This document shows, in pieces, positions 8,128 to 17,518 of a stretch of 48,174 nucleotides of DNA. The notes under the pieces are model-generated. The model was not told where the DNA came from. It saw only the letters and a program-made list of their open reading frames with translations, and did no database searches. The DNA is from Oscillospiraceae bacterium (GTDB lineage: Bacteria > Bacillota > Clostridia > Oscillospirales > Oscillospiraceae): NCBI GenBank assembly GCA_902765025.1, contig CACWYC010000010.1, positions 1 through 48,174 on the forward strand, given 5' to 3'. A program made the translations under genes and the position numbers. The number at the start of each line of letters is the position of its first letter. The stretch's first letter is position 1.

Positions 8128-8785
8128 ATCACTGAACAGGGCAGCAGCGGAAGTAAATCTTACGGCTTAGGTACGGGTTGGTTTTCCCCGCAGCGCACCT
8201 CTCGTCGCCGATGGAGGCGGTTTCCCTTTCAGCACTGCTTTGCGCCGTTACCGCGTCGCAATACCCGACTGCCACTTAGTCCGCACTGCAATCCCTCCGT
8301 TGCCCCACAAGGGACAGCCTAGGTGATTTCCACCGCAGTCGAACCGTTTCTTATCCTCTTTTGCAGATGGGGTTTCAAGAGAATCACTCTGCTTCCCCGG
8401 CCAGGGATCTCGAGCATCAGCTCCCCTATCCACCTTCTCCACGCAAGGCAGGCTACTCTGCACACAGCGTTCACGGCTTAAAGCCGGGTAGCACCGCAAT
8501 GCAGGTTTCCATACATCTGCCTCGTACGCCGGTCGCTTTACCACCAGGGGAGTACGCCGACGCACAACAGCAGGTCTCCACGACCGCAGGGTCGGGTCCT
8601 CCATGCCATTGGAGGGCGCCCTACGAGCGCAGGCACGCGAAAGCGCACCTTCCGTCCAGCACCCACCCCAAACTGGGCGTAAGAAGCAGGCACCAGAGGT
8701 TTCACAGTTGTGCCCTTTAAGGGATTTTTAGGCCCCTCTTAGGAAACGGAAGATCTGACTAGGATACTGCGCCTCTGTTCAGCAA
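8128..8785 (-). ncRNA. ole: OLE RNA (ornate, large, extremophilic)
   Basis: A gene-less block directly upstream of oapA with its own promoter. The predicted RNA starts near 8785. Its ends pair: CTGAACAG at 8782-8775 with CTGTTCAG at 8139-8132, extended with a one-base bulge by GGCGCAG against CTGCTGCC. Internal hairpins are dense, for example GGCTTTAAGCC and GCGCTTTCGCGTGCCTGCGC. About 650 nt fits OLE (roughly 600 nt or more). The neighbours nusB, xseA, xseB, ispA, dxs, tlyA, argR and recN are those known for OLE loci. OLE forms a membrane ribonucleoprotein with OapA, linked in Bacillus halodurans to cold, alcohol and magnesium stress. RNase P RNA and tmRNA signatures are absent. The 3' end could extend to a small hairpin near 8100. 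Confidence 0.88.
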
Positions 8786-8791
8786 TTAATT

Positions 8792-8820
8792 ATAATACCA
8801 TAGCTTCCCCCTTTTGACAA
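8792..8820 (-). promoter_or_regulatory. Promoter of OLE RNA and the oapA operon
   Basis: TTGTCA (8820-8815), a 17-base spacer and TATTAT (8797-8792), with an overlapping TATAAT at 8794-8789. No terminator is obvious between OLE and oapA, so the RNA may be both a free transcript and the leader of the operon. Confidence 0.78.
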
Positions 8821-8898
8821 CAGTAAATATTCATCATATACGGTATATATTTCGCTTGGAAAGAGGGTGCCATGCCCATAAAACCGCGTTTGTCCTGC

Positions 8899-8933
8899 AA
8901 AAGACGGCAGCGGCCGGTGAAGCCGCTGCCGTC
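8899..8933 (-). terminator. Terminator of the LRR surface-protein gene
   Basis: Perfect 12-bp GC stem (8903-8914 with 8922-8933) followed on the minus strand by TTTT. It lies 15 bases after the stop codon at 8949 and insulates the OLE promoter from the surface-protein gene. Confidence 0.88.
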
Positions 8934-8948
8934 TGTCCAGAGATTGGA

Positions 8949-11900
8949 TTATTCAGCCCGCCGTCTCTTTCCGGAATGGGCCATAACGATTCCCGCCAGA
9001 GAGAATAACGCCACCATCAGCCAAAGAGCAGGATGACTGTTATCCCCGGTAGGAGCAGCGGTATGGCCGCTGCCTTTCGCAGGGATCATCACGCTGGACT
9101 TATAGAGGATTTCCTCCCTGCCCTCTGCATCGCTGAACCATTTTCCGCAATCGGCGCAGACATAGTATTCCACGTTGCCCGGGGACGTGGCGGTAGCCGC
9201 CTTTGCCGGGATACGGGTCAATGTGTGCGCGTGGGTTTCCTCCCCGGCAGCAGTTATTGTTGCCCTGATATTCAGCCGCTGGCTGTACGCCATGCCGTCC
9301 TTGTAGGCGGCGATGCGGTAGCGGGTGTTCTGATTGATGGCGATGGGGCCGGTGTACACCTGTCGGCTAGCGCTGTTCTGGCAGGGGCAGGTGTCGTCGG
9401 TGGTGTAGTAGATGGTGACGCCATCACCCGCCTGAATGGTCAGCAGCGTACCGGCGTCCACCGTGATGCTGTTTTCCTTAGGGGAGGCGGCGGTAAAGGC
9501 CGTGTCGCCCACGGTGGCGGTGGGTCTGTCGGGCCGATTGTCGTCCATGGTGATGCGCAGGTCCACCGTCCGGGTCAGCGTTGTGCCCTCCACGGTGAAG
9601 GTCATCTCCGTCAGGCCCGGCAGCAGAGCGGAGGCACCCAGTACCGCTTTCCCCTCCTCGTCGGTGACGGCGCTTGCCCCCACCGCAGCAAGCAGGGGGT
9701 TGGCCACCTCCGCCGACACGGTGGCGCCGCTCAGATACTGCCCCTCGCTGTCCTTCACCCGCACGGTCACATGGGGGGTGCTCCCCGCCTTCATGGCGAT
9801 GATCGTCTCATAGTTCAGCACGATCTCCGCCGGACGGGCGGTCACCGTCAGGTCATTTTGATAATCGGCAAGGGCCGTCCCGGCATAGTTCTGCGCCCCG
9901 GACAGGGTGAAGTTCACGGCGTCACCCTTGGTAAAGCCGCCCTCTTTCGTCACACGCAGGGCCTTGCTGTATGCCTCGTCTCCCTGCCACGTGCCGCTCA
10001 TGCCCTCCGGCAGGGTCAGCGCCGTGGCGGTGTCCATGTACTGGGTGAACAGCACCTCAATATAGTCCGGGTACGCCACCGCCCAGGCCACGGCAGGCGC
10101 AGCGGTGGCGACCATAGGCGTTTTCAGATTCATTCTGGGGGGCGGCACCTCCATCCAGTCGGTGGCGGCGTCGGCATAGCCCTCCTTCGTGAATCGCACC
10201 TGCCAGTAACCCTCCGGCACATCCCAGGCATAGGCGCCGTCGGCTATCGTGGTCTGGGGGTTGATCTGATCGTACTTCCCCGCCTCCCACAAGGTCACGC
10301 CGGAGCTGTGGTCGTCGTCCTCGTCGTACCAGATGGCGGCGGTGACGCCGGACAGCGGGTTGCTCTCCAACGCCTCATATACAATGCCGGAGGGATCCAA
10401 AATCGCCGTGGCCTTCACCGTGCGGCTCTGCAAGTACCTTCTGGCGATGTCCTCGCCGCCCTCGCAGCTCCGCGCCGTCTGCATCCGGGCCAGGTCCCAC
10501 GCCACGATCAGCGCTTCAATCTGGGCCGCGTTCACCATGGCCATGCTGTTGGTAACGTAATCGTACATCACGCTGGTGGCGCCAAAAGTAACCAGTCCCA
10601 GGCCGTTGAACAGCACACCGGCAGCGATATTGTTCCGGCTTTGCTCCGCGTAGGCTTTCAGCGCCAGTTCCAGCTCCCACACCGCGAAATACTCGCCCCA
10701 GATGGCGTCCAGGCATTCGTCGCTGTAATGCAAATCCTCATATCGCTGGCACCACATATACAGGTTGGCGCGGTAGCCGCTGATGGCCTCGATGTCCGAC
10801 CAGATTCTTCCCAGATCAGTGACGTTATTCCAGGCGTCCAGCTCGGAAAGGACGATACCCAGACCGGCGATGCCCTTTCCGCCCCACTTCAATACGCCGG
10901 AGAGATGGCCGGTGCCCTCCAGCGCCTTGCCCGTCGCCTCTAAAGCGGCGGCGGACTTGTCAATAGTCTGGAGTTGGGCCGCGGTAATGGCGTTGTTGAC
11001 GGCATGATCCGAATAGTTCACCGTGATCTTCTCACCGCTGGCCTGGCTGACGACGGTGACGCCGCTGCCGTCACCCTTGAAGGCCACGCCGTTCCCGCCG
11101 CTTCTGCGGGTCGCAGCCCCAGGGTAATAGACGGTATACCCGTCAGCGGCAAGGGCTTCGCCGTCAAAGCCGGAGGCCGACAGGGTGACGCCGTTCTTTG
11201 CCAGCACTTTTCCCGCGTCAAAAAGCGGCGGCGCGTCCGGGTCATCCGTGTCCGGATTGGGGATCAGGTATTCGTCCACTTCGCTCAGCGAGATGCCGTA
11301 CAGCTCGCACAGCACCTCCGCCACCTGGGCAAGGGCGTCCTCACCGGCGGCAATCTCCGCCTGCACGTCTGCGGGCAGTTCGTCAAACCACGCCTCCTCC
11401 GACACCTTGTAGGCCCCGCTGAGCAGAGCGCCCACGATCTCCGGGTCAAGCTGATTTTCCATCAGCTCTGCGTTGTCCAGCAGCGGCGCGTACCGCTCCA
11501 CCGCATCCTGCCACGCCCGGCTGAGGATGGCGTCCACGTCAATCTCCGACGCGTGGGGCTCATACAGCAGTTCAAACTCGCTGGGGATCAATGATTTCTT
11601 GAAAATGTGATCTCCCGCCTGGGGCAGATAGACCTCCCCGGCGTAGTCATACACCCAGCCCTTGTCGGTGGTGGTCTCCGATACCCGGGTCAAGTCCACG
11701 TTCCGGGTGCTGCCGTCCATCATGGTGACGGCCACCTGCACCGGGTCCTCTGCCGGGAAGGGCTCACTGCTGATGAGGGTGGCGCCAAAGGTCCAGTATT
11801 TATAGGGCTCCAGACCCACCGCATAGTAGGTGTAATAGGGCACCGGCAGCACGCGGATGCCGTCACGGATCAATTCCGTCTTCTTCCCGCCGTGAATGAA

Positions 11901-13952
11901 ATAGAACTCCTCCACCTGGGTGCCGCAGGGATAATAGACCACGTCGCCGCTGCCGGAGGCGTCGCCGCTGGAGGCCACAACGGTAAATCTGTCGCCGCTG
12001 ACGGCATCCTCCGGCAGGATGTAGGACACGGCGGCCCGGCCGGACTGATTGACATAGGCGTGCTCGCTGCTGCCATCGGGCAGGGTGACGGTCACATAGC
12101 TGCCGGGCTTGCCGTAGACCAATGCGGTGCCGCTGCGCCCGGTGAGCCAACGCCCACCGGTATCCACCCGAATCTGCTCCACCGTGAACACGTCGCTGCC
12201 CACCGGGGCGGTGACGCCGCCAAGGGTGGCGGAGGCGGAAACGCCGTGTTCGCCCGCCTCATTCACAGAGAAAAACACATAGTAGTTTCCGCTCATCTGC
12301 TGGGTGGAGAAGGTGACGGTATGGTTGGTCATGGCGACCAGCTGTTTGCCCTCGTCGTCATAGGCGCCGAGGAACACGGCGTCGTTGGGCAGGGCCACCT
12401 TCACCGCCGCCGAAGCGGCGGGCGCCTGACGGAGGGCATACTGCACACGGGCGCACACCGTCTCCCCGGCGGCCACGTTGGTCACGTCCACCATCACCCC
12501 GTTGCCCTCCGTTTGCAGCAGGGCGGTAAGGGCGGCGGTGTTCAGCGCAGGCACATGGAGCTTCAGGGCGGCCTCCTCCCCGTCGGCCACGGTCATAGCT
12601 CCCTCGGCGAAGTCCACGCCGGGGGCAAGCCCCATGGCCGAGAGCTGGGCATACTCCGCCACAGAGGAAAAGAGATCGTTTTTGGCAAAGGCCACCACCC
12701 GGTACTCCCCGGCGGGAAGCTGGGCAGTCTGATAGCTGTTGGCGGTCACGCCGGAATCCACCAGCGCGCCCTCGCCGTCAAACACCAATACCCGACACAC
12801 GTCGGCGCTGTTCGTCACGGTGATGAGCCCACTTCCCCATGACCGAAGATCGATCTGGGTGAAGGCGCCGGAAGCCTTCGTACCTGTGGCGGAACCACCG
12901 GTGAGCATCAAATCCGCCTCCGGGGTCACCGTCAGGGTGATCTCCGCCTCCTGGGGAATGGCTTCGTCCAGAATGAGATACGGATACTGCAAGCGATAGT
13001 CCTCGCCCTCGGTCAGCGTGGCAGCCCCCATCTTCACGGTAAGGGTCAGCTTTTTGAAGCTGCGGTAGGGCTCGCCCTCCCGGGTGACGGTCACATACAG
13101 CTTGTGGTTCACCGGCACGGGGGTCATGTCCGCCTCCGTGACGGTGCCCAGATCCCAATTCCCGGTGAATTCACCGATGGAGCGGCCCAGATACAGATCG
13201 CTGTACCCCGGCAGGCTGATCTTGACCAGAATACCGGCCCCCGCCTCCACCGTGGCGGTGAAGGAATCGGCGGTCTCCCCTGCCGTGGTGGCCACTTCGT
13301 CGTTGCCCCGATACAGCTTCACCGTGGCGCCCTTGGGCAACACGCCGGACACGGTGTAGCTTGCGTGGGATTCCTCCCCCGTCAATTCCGTAAACGTACC
13401 CACAAACTCATTCTGCTGGGCCTTTTTCCGCAGATACATGGTGTAGATGTCGGAGGGCTGGCCGTTGCTGTCGGTGGTGTAGCCGTAAATGTCGGCGCCG
13501 TAGGAGAAATCCAGAATATCCTGCACGGGATTGCCGCTGTTGTCATCGTACAGGAATATGCCCGTGTCGGTCTCCGGGGCGAGAGACAGGTCCCGATTGC
13601 GGATGATAAGGGTAAAGGGCTTGTCGTAGCCACCGGAATCCTCGCTATACCCTATGGCACCGAAGGCGCCGTAGCCTATGGAGGACACGGTGGCCGGTAC
13701 GTCCACGGTTTGCCCCGCCAGTGCGTCGCAGCCGAAAAAGGCGTACACCCCTATGGACTTCAGACCCGACCCAAGGCTGAGTCTGGTCAGATTTTCACAG
13801 GAGTTAATGGCGGAATCCCCGATGGTTTCCACGTTGGCGGGAATGACCGCCTCCGTAAAGGCGCACTCATAAAAGGCCTCCTCGCCGATGGTGGTGACGC
13901 TGGACGGCAGCAGGGAGACAAACGTATCCGGCAGCGCCGTGCAGCCTTTGAA
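8949..13952 (-). pseudogene. C-terminal part of a broken BspA-like LRR surface protein (reading frame after an in-frame TGA)
   Basis: This frame is continuous with the upstream signal-peptide segment, separated only by TGA at 13955-13953. It first completes a leucine-rich repeat (FKGCTALPDTF, AFYECAF) and carries one or two more BspA-type repeats. Then come long beta-rich modules, an alpha-helical stretch (about 11000-10500), a carboxypeptidase-regulatory-like module (EGYWQVRFTKEGYADA), Ig-like repeats and a chitobiase C-terminal-like repeat (YYTTDDTCPC...YRIAAYKDG). The end reads APTGDNS, a hydrophobic segment and KRRRAE, a sortase-type wall anchor variant. An independent start at GTG 13832 (1627 residues) would lack a signal peptide and has poor SD spacing. 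Undamaged, the full protein would be about 1950 residues. Confidence 0.82.
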
Positions 13953-13955
13953 TCA
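13953..13955 (-). other. In-frame TGA splitting the LRR surface protein
   Basis: A single TGA lies inside a leucine-rich repeat (TTVN-stop-FKGC), with the same frame and same repeat type on both sides. One base change from TGG would explain it. No frameshift is involved. Confidence 0.9.
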
Positions 13956-14804
13956 GTTCACGGTGGTGAAATCCGGGTTCTCCGGCCAGATAACACTGGC
14001 AAGAGAGGTGCAGTAGCCAAACGCATCCTTGCCGATGGCGGTGAGGGTGTCAGGAAACCGGATTTCCTCCAGCGCCGTACCGTAAAAAGCACCCTCACCG
14101 ATGGCCATCAATCCGTCCGGCAGCGAGACAGCCGTCAGGCTGTTGGAAAACGTGCTTCCGGCGATCTCCGTCACGGCGGTGGACGACAGATCCATATAAG
14201 TCAGCTTGCAAAGTCCGAACGCGCCAACCCCCAGCGTGGACAGCGTATCGGGAACAGTCGCCTCCGACAACGCGGTGCAGCCGTGAAAAGCACGCCGCCC
14301 CAGTGTGGAGAGGGCGGTGCCGGAAAGATTCACGCTTCCCAGCAGTACGCAGTCCAGGAACGCCTCCTCGCCGATGGTCTGAAGGTCGGCGGGAAACTGG
14401 ACGGAGGCCAGCTTACCGCAGCCCTGAAACGCCTGCTGGCCAATGTCGGTCACCGCGCTTTGGGACAGATCAACGCTTTGCAGCTGGCTGCAGTCGCGGA
14501 ACGCCCAATTGCTGATGTAGGTCAGCGTGGAGGGTGCGGTAAATGACGTAAGGGAGGAGTGACTATGAAAGGCGCTTTGGGCAATCACCGTGACCGGCAA
14601 ATTGTCAATGGTTTCCGGCACTACGATTTCCGTGGCGTCATCGATACACCCCACGATCTCCACGTGGTCACCGTTGACGGAATAAAACAGATCGCCGAAG
14701 TGTTTGTCGCTTAATGCGCCTGAGGCCATGGCCGGCACCGGAAGACAGGTGAGCAGCATCACCACGGTCAATATCACCGAAATCAATTTCTTCCCTCTCT
14801 TCAC
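13953..14804 (-). CDS. N-terminal part of BspA-like leucine-rich-repeat surface protein, ending at a premature TGA
   Basis: The 283-residue product starts with a clear Sec signal peptide (KRGKK, hydrophobic run, VPAMA-SG near residue 28). It then carries about eight BspA/LRR_5 repeats of about 23 residues, of the type AFxxCxxLxxVxxPxxLxxIG. Such proteins bind host or matrix ligands in gut and oral bacteria. The start is GTG at 14804 with GGAGGG seven bases upstream. The frame stops in mid-repeat (DFTTVN, then TGA), and the same frame continues for 5 kb with matching domains, so this is best read as one gene with a nonsense mutation. As it stands it would release a truncated secreted repeat protein without a wall anchor. 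Confidence 0.85.
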   Translation of the reverse strand: MKRGKKLISVILTVVMLLTCLPVPAMASGALSDKHFGDLFYSVNGDHVEIVGCIDDATEIVVPETIDNLPVTVIAQSAFHSHSSLTSFTAPSTLTYISNWAFRDCSQLQSVDLSQSAVTDIGQQAFQGCGKLASVQFPADLQTIGEEAFLDCVLLGSVNLSGTALSTLGRRAFHGCTALSEATVPDTLSTLGVGAFGLCKLTYMDLSSTAVTEIAGSTFSNSLTAVSLPDGLMAIGEGAFYGTALEEIRFPDTLTAIGKDAFGYCTSLASVIWPENPDFTTVN

Positions 14805-14932
14805 GCCTTTTCCCTCCTGTCAATAAAACCAATCATAAACCCAGCCCCGGTATCGGTTGTCCACGTCCCGCGGCAACACATAATCCGCCCATGGGCATCC
14901 ATAAACCCGGAGCATATATTTCCTATATCTAA

Positions 14933-14961
14933 TTTATAGCCGAAAACCGCCCCAACTGCAA
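14933..14961 (-). promoter_or_regulatory. Probable promoter of the LRR surface-protein gene
   Basis: TTGCAG (14961-14956), a 17-base spacer and TATAAA (14938-14933), giving a leader of about 120 bases before the GTG at 14804. No gene is seen in 14805-15157; a 64-residue ORF at 14801-14995 spans the leader and is not convincing. Confidence 0.55.
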
Positions 14962-15099
14962 GTGGCGACAGCGTTTTTTCTGTGATTTCCAGCACGATAC
15001 GCCAAGCGAAATCACTTTTTATCCCATATCATCCGCTATCCTCTCGAAATCCGGCAATCCATTCATATAACACGCGATTTTTCATACATGCACAAGCAT

Positions 15100-15137
15100 A
15101 AAAATCGGCGCGGAAAAGGCATCCCTCCTCCGCGCCG
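15100..15137 (-). terminator. Terminator after ispA
   Basis: Stem of 8 bp (15106-15113 with 15130-15137) with a partly paired loop, followed on the minus strand by A and five T. It lies 21 bases after the ispA stop and separates ispA from the surface-protein gene. Confidence 0.85.
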
Positions 15138-15157
15138 ACAGGCGTACAATCCGTTCT

Positions 15158-16027
15158 TTACTTATTCCGCCCCACCATCCGCCGGGCCAGCTCCAGCAGG
15201 AACTCGCTGCCCTGCCAGGGAGCGATGGCGTCGCAGCCACGCTTTGTGGTGGCCTCCACCTCGGTCTCGCAGCCATCCAGGCCCAGGAGATCCACGTAGG
15301 TGATCTTCCCCTCCTCACGGTCGGAGCCGATGGGCTTGCCGAACACGGCCTCGTCCCCCATCACGTCCAGCATGTCGTCACGAATCTGGAAGGCAAGGCC
15401 CAGATTGTCGGCGTACTGCCGGGCCTGGACGCGTTTTTCCTCGCTCATGCCGGCAGCCACGCAGCCCAGGTCGGCGGCGGCGGAGATCATCACGCCGGTT
15501 TTCAGCCGGTTCAGCTCCTGCAAACCCTCCCGGGTGTTGACGCGGCACAGAGTGTCCAGCACCTGGCCGCCCACCATGCCGTCCGCGCCGCAGGCATGGG
15601 ACAGCACCCGCACCGCCTCCATCTTCGTCTCAGCGGACAGCCCCGGCGCCTCTGCCATCAGCCGGAAGGCCTCGGGCTGCAAAGCGTCGCCCGCCAGCAC
15701 CGCCAGCGTTTCGCCGTACACCTTGTGGTTGGTGGGCTTGCCCCGGCGGAGGTCGTCGTCGTCCATGCAGGGCAGGTCGTCGTGAATCAGCGAGTAGTTG
15801 TGTACCAGCTCCAGGGCGCAGGCAAAGGGCAGGGCAAGATGCCAGTCGATACCGCCCAGGCGGGCAAACTCCAGCGTCAGCACCGGGCGAATCCGCTTCC
15901 CCCCTGCCAGCAGGCTATATCGGATGGACTCATACAGCCGTCCATAGGGCTTGTCCCCCGTGAAAAGGCCGTCCAGATAGCCCTCGATGGCGGTCAGATA
16001 ATCTTTATATTGAGCATCGTAATTCAT
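15158..16027 (-). CDS. ispA: Polyprenyl (farnesyl/geranyl) diphosphate synthase
   Basis: Condenses DMAPP with IPP to make C10-C15 (possibly C20) prenyl diphosphates for undecaprenyl and quinone synthesis. The 289-residue protein has the first aspartate-rich motif DDLPCMDDDDLRRG (about residues 83-96) and the second, DDMLDVMGD (about 225), plus GGKRIRP near residue 42. Length is typical for IspA. ATG at 16027 has GGAGGAG just upstream and follows the xseB stop by two bases; a longer frame to 16129 overlaps xseB and is rejected. Chain length cannot be read with certainty from sequence. It works downstream of Dxs, encoded beyond the inserted surface-protein gene. Confidence 0.95.
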   Translation of the reverse strand: MNYDAQYKDYLTAIEGYLDGLFTGDKPYGRLYESIRYSLLAGGKRIRPVLTLEFARLGGIDWHLALPFACALELVHNYSLIHDDLPCMDDDDLRRGKPTNHKVYGETLAVLAGDALQPEAFRLMAEAPGLSAETKMEAVRVLSHACGADGMVGGQVLDTLCRVNTREGLQELNRLKTGVMISAAADLGCVAAGMSEEKRVQARQYADNLGLAFQIRDDMLDVMGDEAVFGKPIGSDREEGKITYVDLLGLDGCETEVEATTKRGCDAIAPWQGSEFLLELARRMVGRNK

Positions 16028-16029
16028 GG

Positions 16030-16260
16030 TCACTCCTCCACCGCAAAGGGCTCTTCCTCCGCCGTGCCGTCGGCGTTGCGCATCAGCTGCACCACCTGCT
16101 GCTGGGCCTTGTCCAATTCCTCCCGGCACTTGCCGATGAGGGCCGTGCCCTCCTGAAACAGCGCCATGCTCTCGCTGAGCGTGGCGTCGCCCCGCTCCAA
16201 CGCGGCGGCAATTTCCTCGATCCGGGCCATGCTCTGCTCAAAATCCATCTTCTTTGCCAT
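16030..16260 (-). CDS. xseB: Exodeoxyribonuclease VII small subunit
   Basis: The 76-residue protein begins with the family pattern MDFEQSMARIEEIAAALERGDATLSESMALFQEG and ends in an acidic tail. Several XseB copies bind one XseA to form the nuclease that trims single-stranded DNA to short oligonucleotides. ATG at 16260 lies one base after the xseA stop, and ispA follows two bases after its own stop: a compact co-translated trio. Confidence 0.96.
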   Translation of the reverse strand: MAKKMDFEQSMARIEEIAAALERGDATLSESMALFQEGTALIGKCREELDKAQQQVVQLMRNADGTAEEEPFAVEE

Positions 16261-16261
16261 G

Positions 16262-17473
16262 TCAGTCCTCCCTGCTCTCTACGCGACAGACGGCCCCGCC
16301 GCTGTGAAACCGCAAATGCACCCTGTCGCCCTCTGTGAGCTGACTTGCCGTGCGGATGATCTGCTCCCTTTCATCGGTGGCGATGGCGTACCCCCGGCCC
16401 AGCACCTTCAGCGGGCTCATGGCGTCCACCGCCGAGGAGAGGGTCGCCAGCCGTTGTTCCTTCTGCTGCAAGCTGCGCTGCGCCGCGCCCTCCAGCCGTG
16501 CCGTCACGCTGTCCAGCGTCAGTCGCTTGTCCTGCAGCAGCGCCCCGGCATCTTGCCACACACGGCGGGAAGCCGCGCTTTCCAGCCGCTGCCGCCGGGT
16601 CTCGGCGGCATTCAGGAGTCCCTGCCGCATTCGCCCGTCCTGCTGCGCCAGCCGCCCCAGCAGCTCCGCCATGTCCGGCACGGCGATTTCCGCCGCGTTG
16701 GAGGGGGTGGAGGCCCGGGCGTCCGCCACAAAGTCGGCAATGGTCACATCCGGCTCATGGCCCACGGCGGAGATAACGGGGATCTCCGAATCGTAGATGG
16801 CGTAGGCCACCCGCTCGTCATTAAAGGCCCACAAGTCCTCTATGGATCCGCCGCCCCGGCCGGTAATCAGCACGTCCGCCAAATGGTGTTCGTTGGCGTA
16901 GGCGATGGCCTCTGCAATCTCCCCCGGCGCCTCCGTGCCCTGCACCCGCACCGGCAGCAAAATCACCTTGGCGATGGGGTAGCGCCGTCGGAGAATGCGA
17001 ATCATATCGTGGATGGCCGCGCCGGCGGAGGAGGTGACGATGGCAATCCGCTCCGGGTACCGGGGCAGAGGCTTTTTGTGGCCCTCATCAAAGAGGCCAC
17101 GGGCCAACAGCTTTTCTTTTAGCTGCTCGTAGGCCACGTACAGGTCCCCCACGCCCGCCACCGTCAGCGATGCGCAATAGAGCTGGTAGGCGCCGTCCCT
17201 TGGGTACACGCTGACCCGGCCCGCCGCCACCACCTTCATACCGTTTTCCGGGCGGAACCGCAGACGCATGGAGGAGGAGGCAAACATGACGCAGCGGATG
17301 GCGGAGCTGCCGTCCTTCAGCGTAAAATAATGGTGCCCGGAGGGGTAGATTTTATAGTTGCTCAGCTCCCCCTGTACGTGGACGTTCTGCAGCGGCGCGG
17401 CGCCGTCCACCAGCGCCTTCACCAGCTCGTTCACCTGGGTCACCGTAATGATTTGCTGCGCCGTGTCGCTCAC
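16262..17473 (-). CDS. xseA: Exodeoxyribonuclease VII large subunit
   Basis: The 403-residue catalytic subunit has an N-terminal OB fold (VQGELSNYKIYPSGHHYFTLKDG, about residues 34-56) and the central nuclease domain with the GRGGGSIEDLWAFNDE motif (about 186-201), ending in a coiled-coil region that binds XseB. The family normally begins close to ITVTQVN, near residue 9 here. The GTG at 17473 is the only reasonable start upstream of that, although GGGGAG almost touches it, so the exact start is uncertain. A terminator hairpin lies 14 bases upstream of the GTG. Confidence 0.94.
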   Translation of the reverse strand: MSDTAQQIITVTQVNELVKALVDGAAPLQNVHVQGELSNYKIYPSGHHYFTLKDGSSAIRCVMFASSSMRLRFRPENGMKVVAAGRVSVYPRDGAYQLYCASLTVAGVGDLYVAYEQLKEKLLARGLFDEGHKKPLPRYPERIAIVTSSAGAAIHDMIRILRRRYPIAKVILLPVRVQGTEAPGEIAEAIAYANEHHLADVLITGRGGGSIEDLWAFNDERVAYAIYDSEIPVISAVGHEPDVTIADFVADARASTPSNAAEIAVPDMAELLGRLAQQDGRMRQGLLNAAETRRQRLESAASRRVWQDAGALLQDKRLTLDSVTARLEGAAQRSLQQKEQRLATLSSAVDAMSPLKVLGRGYAIATDEREQIIRTASQLTEGDRVHLRFHSGGAVCRVESRED

Positions 17474-17486
17474 CTCCCCACATGGG

Positions 17487-17511
17487 AAAAAGGCAGAGCC
17501 TCCGCTCTGCC
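17487..17511 (-). terminator. Terminator hairpin between nusB and xseA
   Basis: GGCAGAG stem with a short loop (17492-17500 against 17504-17511) followed by TTTTT on the minus strand. It sits in the 45-base gap between nusB and xseA, so xseA needs read-through, antitermination or a promoter inside nusB. Confidence 0.82.
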
Positions 17512-17518
17512 CTCCCGA

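Noticed and set aside
8248..8720. Short ORFs on both strands inside the OLE region
   Set aside because: No ribosome sites, no recognisable proteins, and the region is densely structured RNA with a promoter at one end.
8128..8785. RNase P RNA or tmRNA as an alternative for the structured RNA
   Set aside because: The universal RNase P core (GAGGAAAGTCC type) and the tmRNA tRNA-like ends with a tag frame are absent, while the gene context is that of OLE.
13953..13955. TGA as a selenocysteine codon or programmed read-through
   Set aside because: The position is a repeat residue with no redox role, I see no convincing SECIS-like hairpin directly after it, and a single TGG to TGA change is simpler.
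14801..14995. 64-codon ORF ending in a GTGA overlap with the LRR gene
   Set aside because: It covers the predicted promoter and leader, has no ribosome site, and its product resembles no family.
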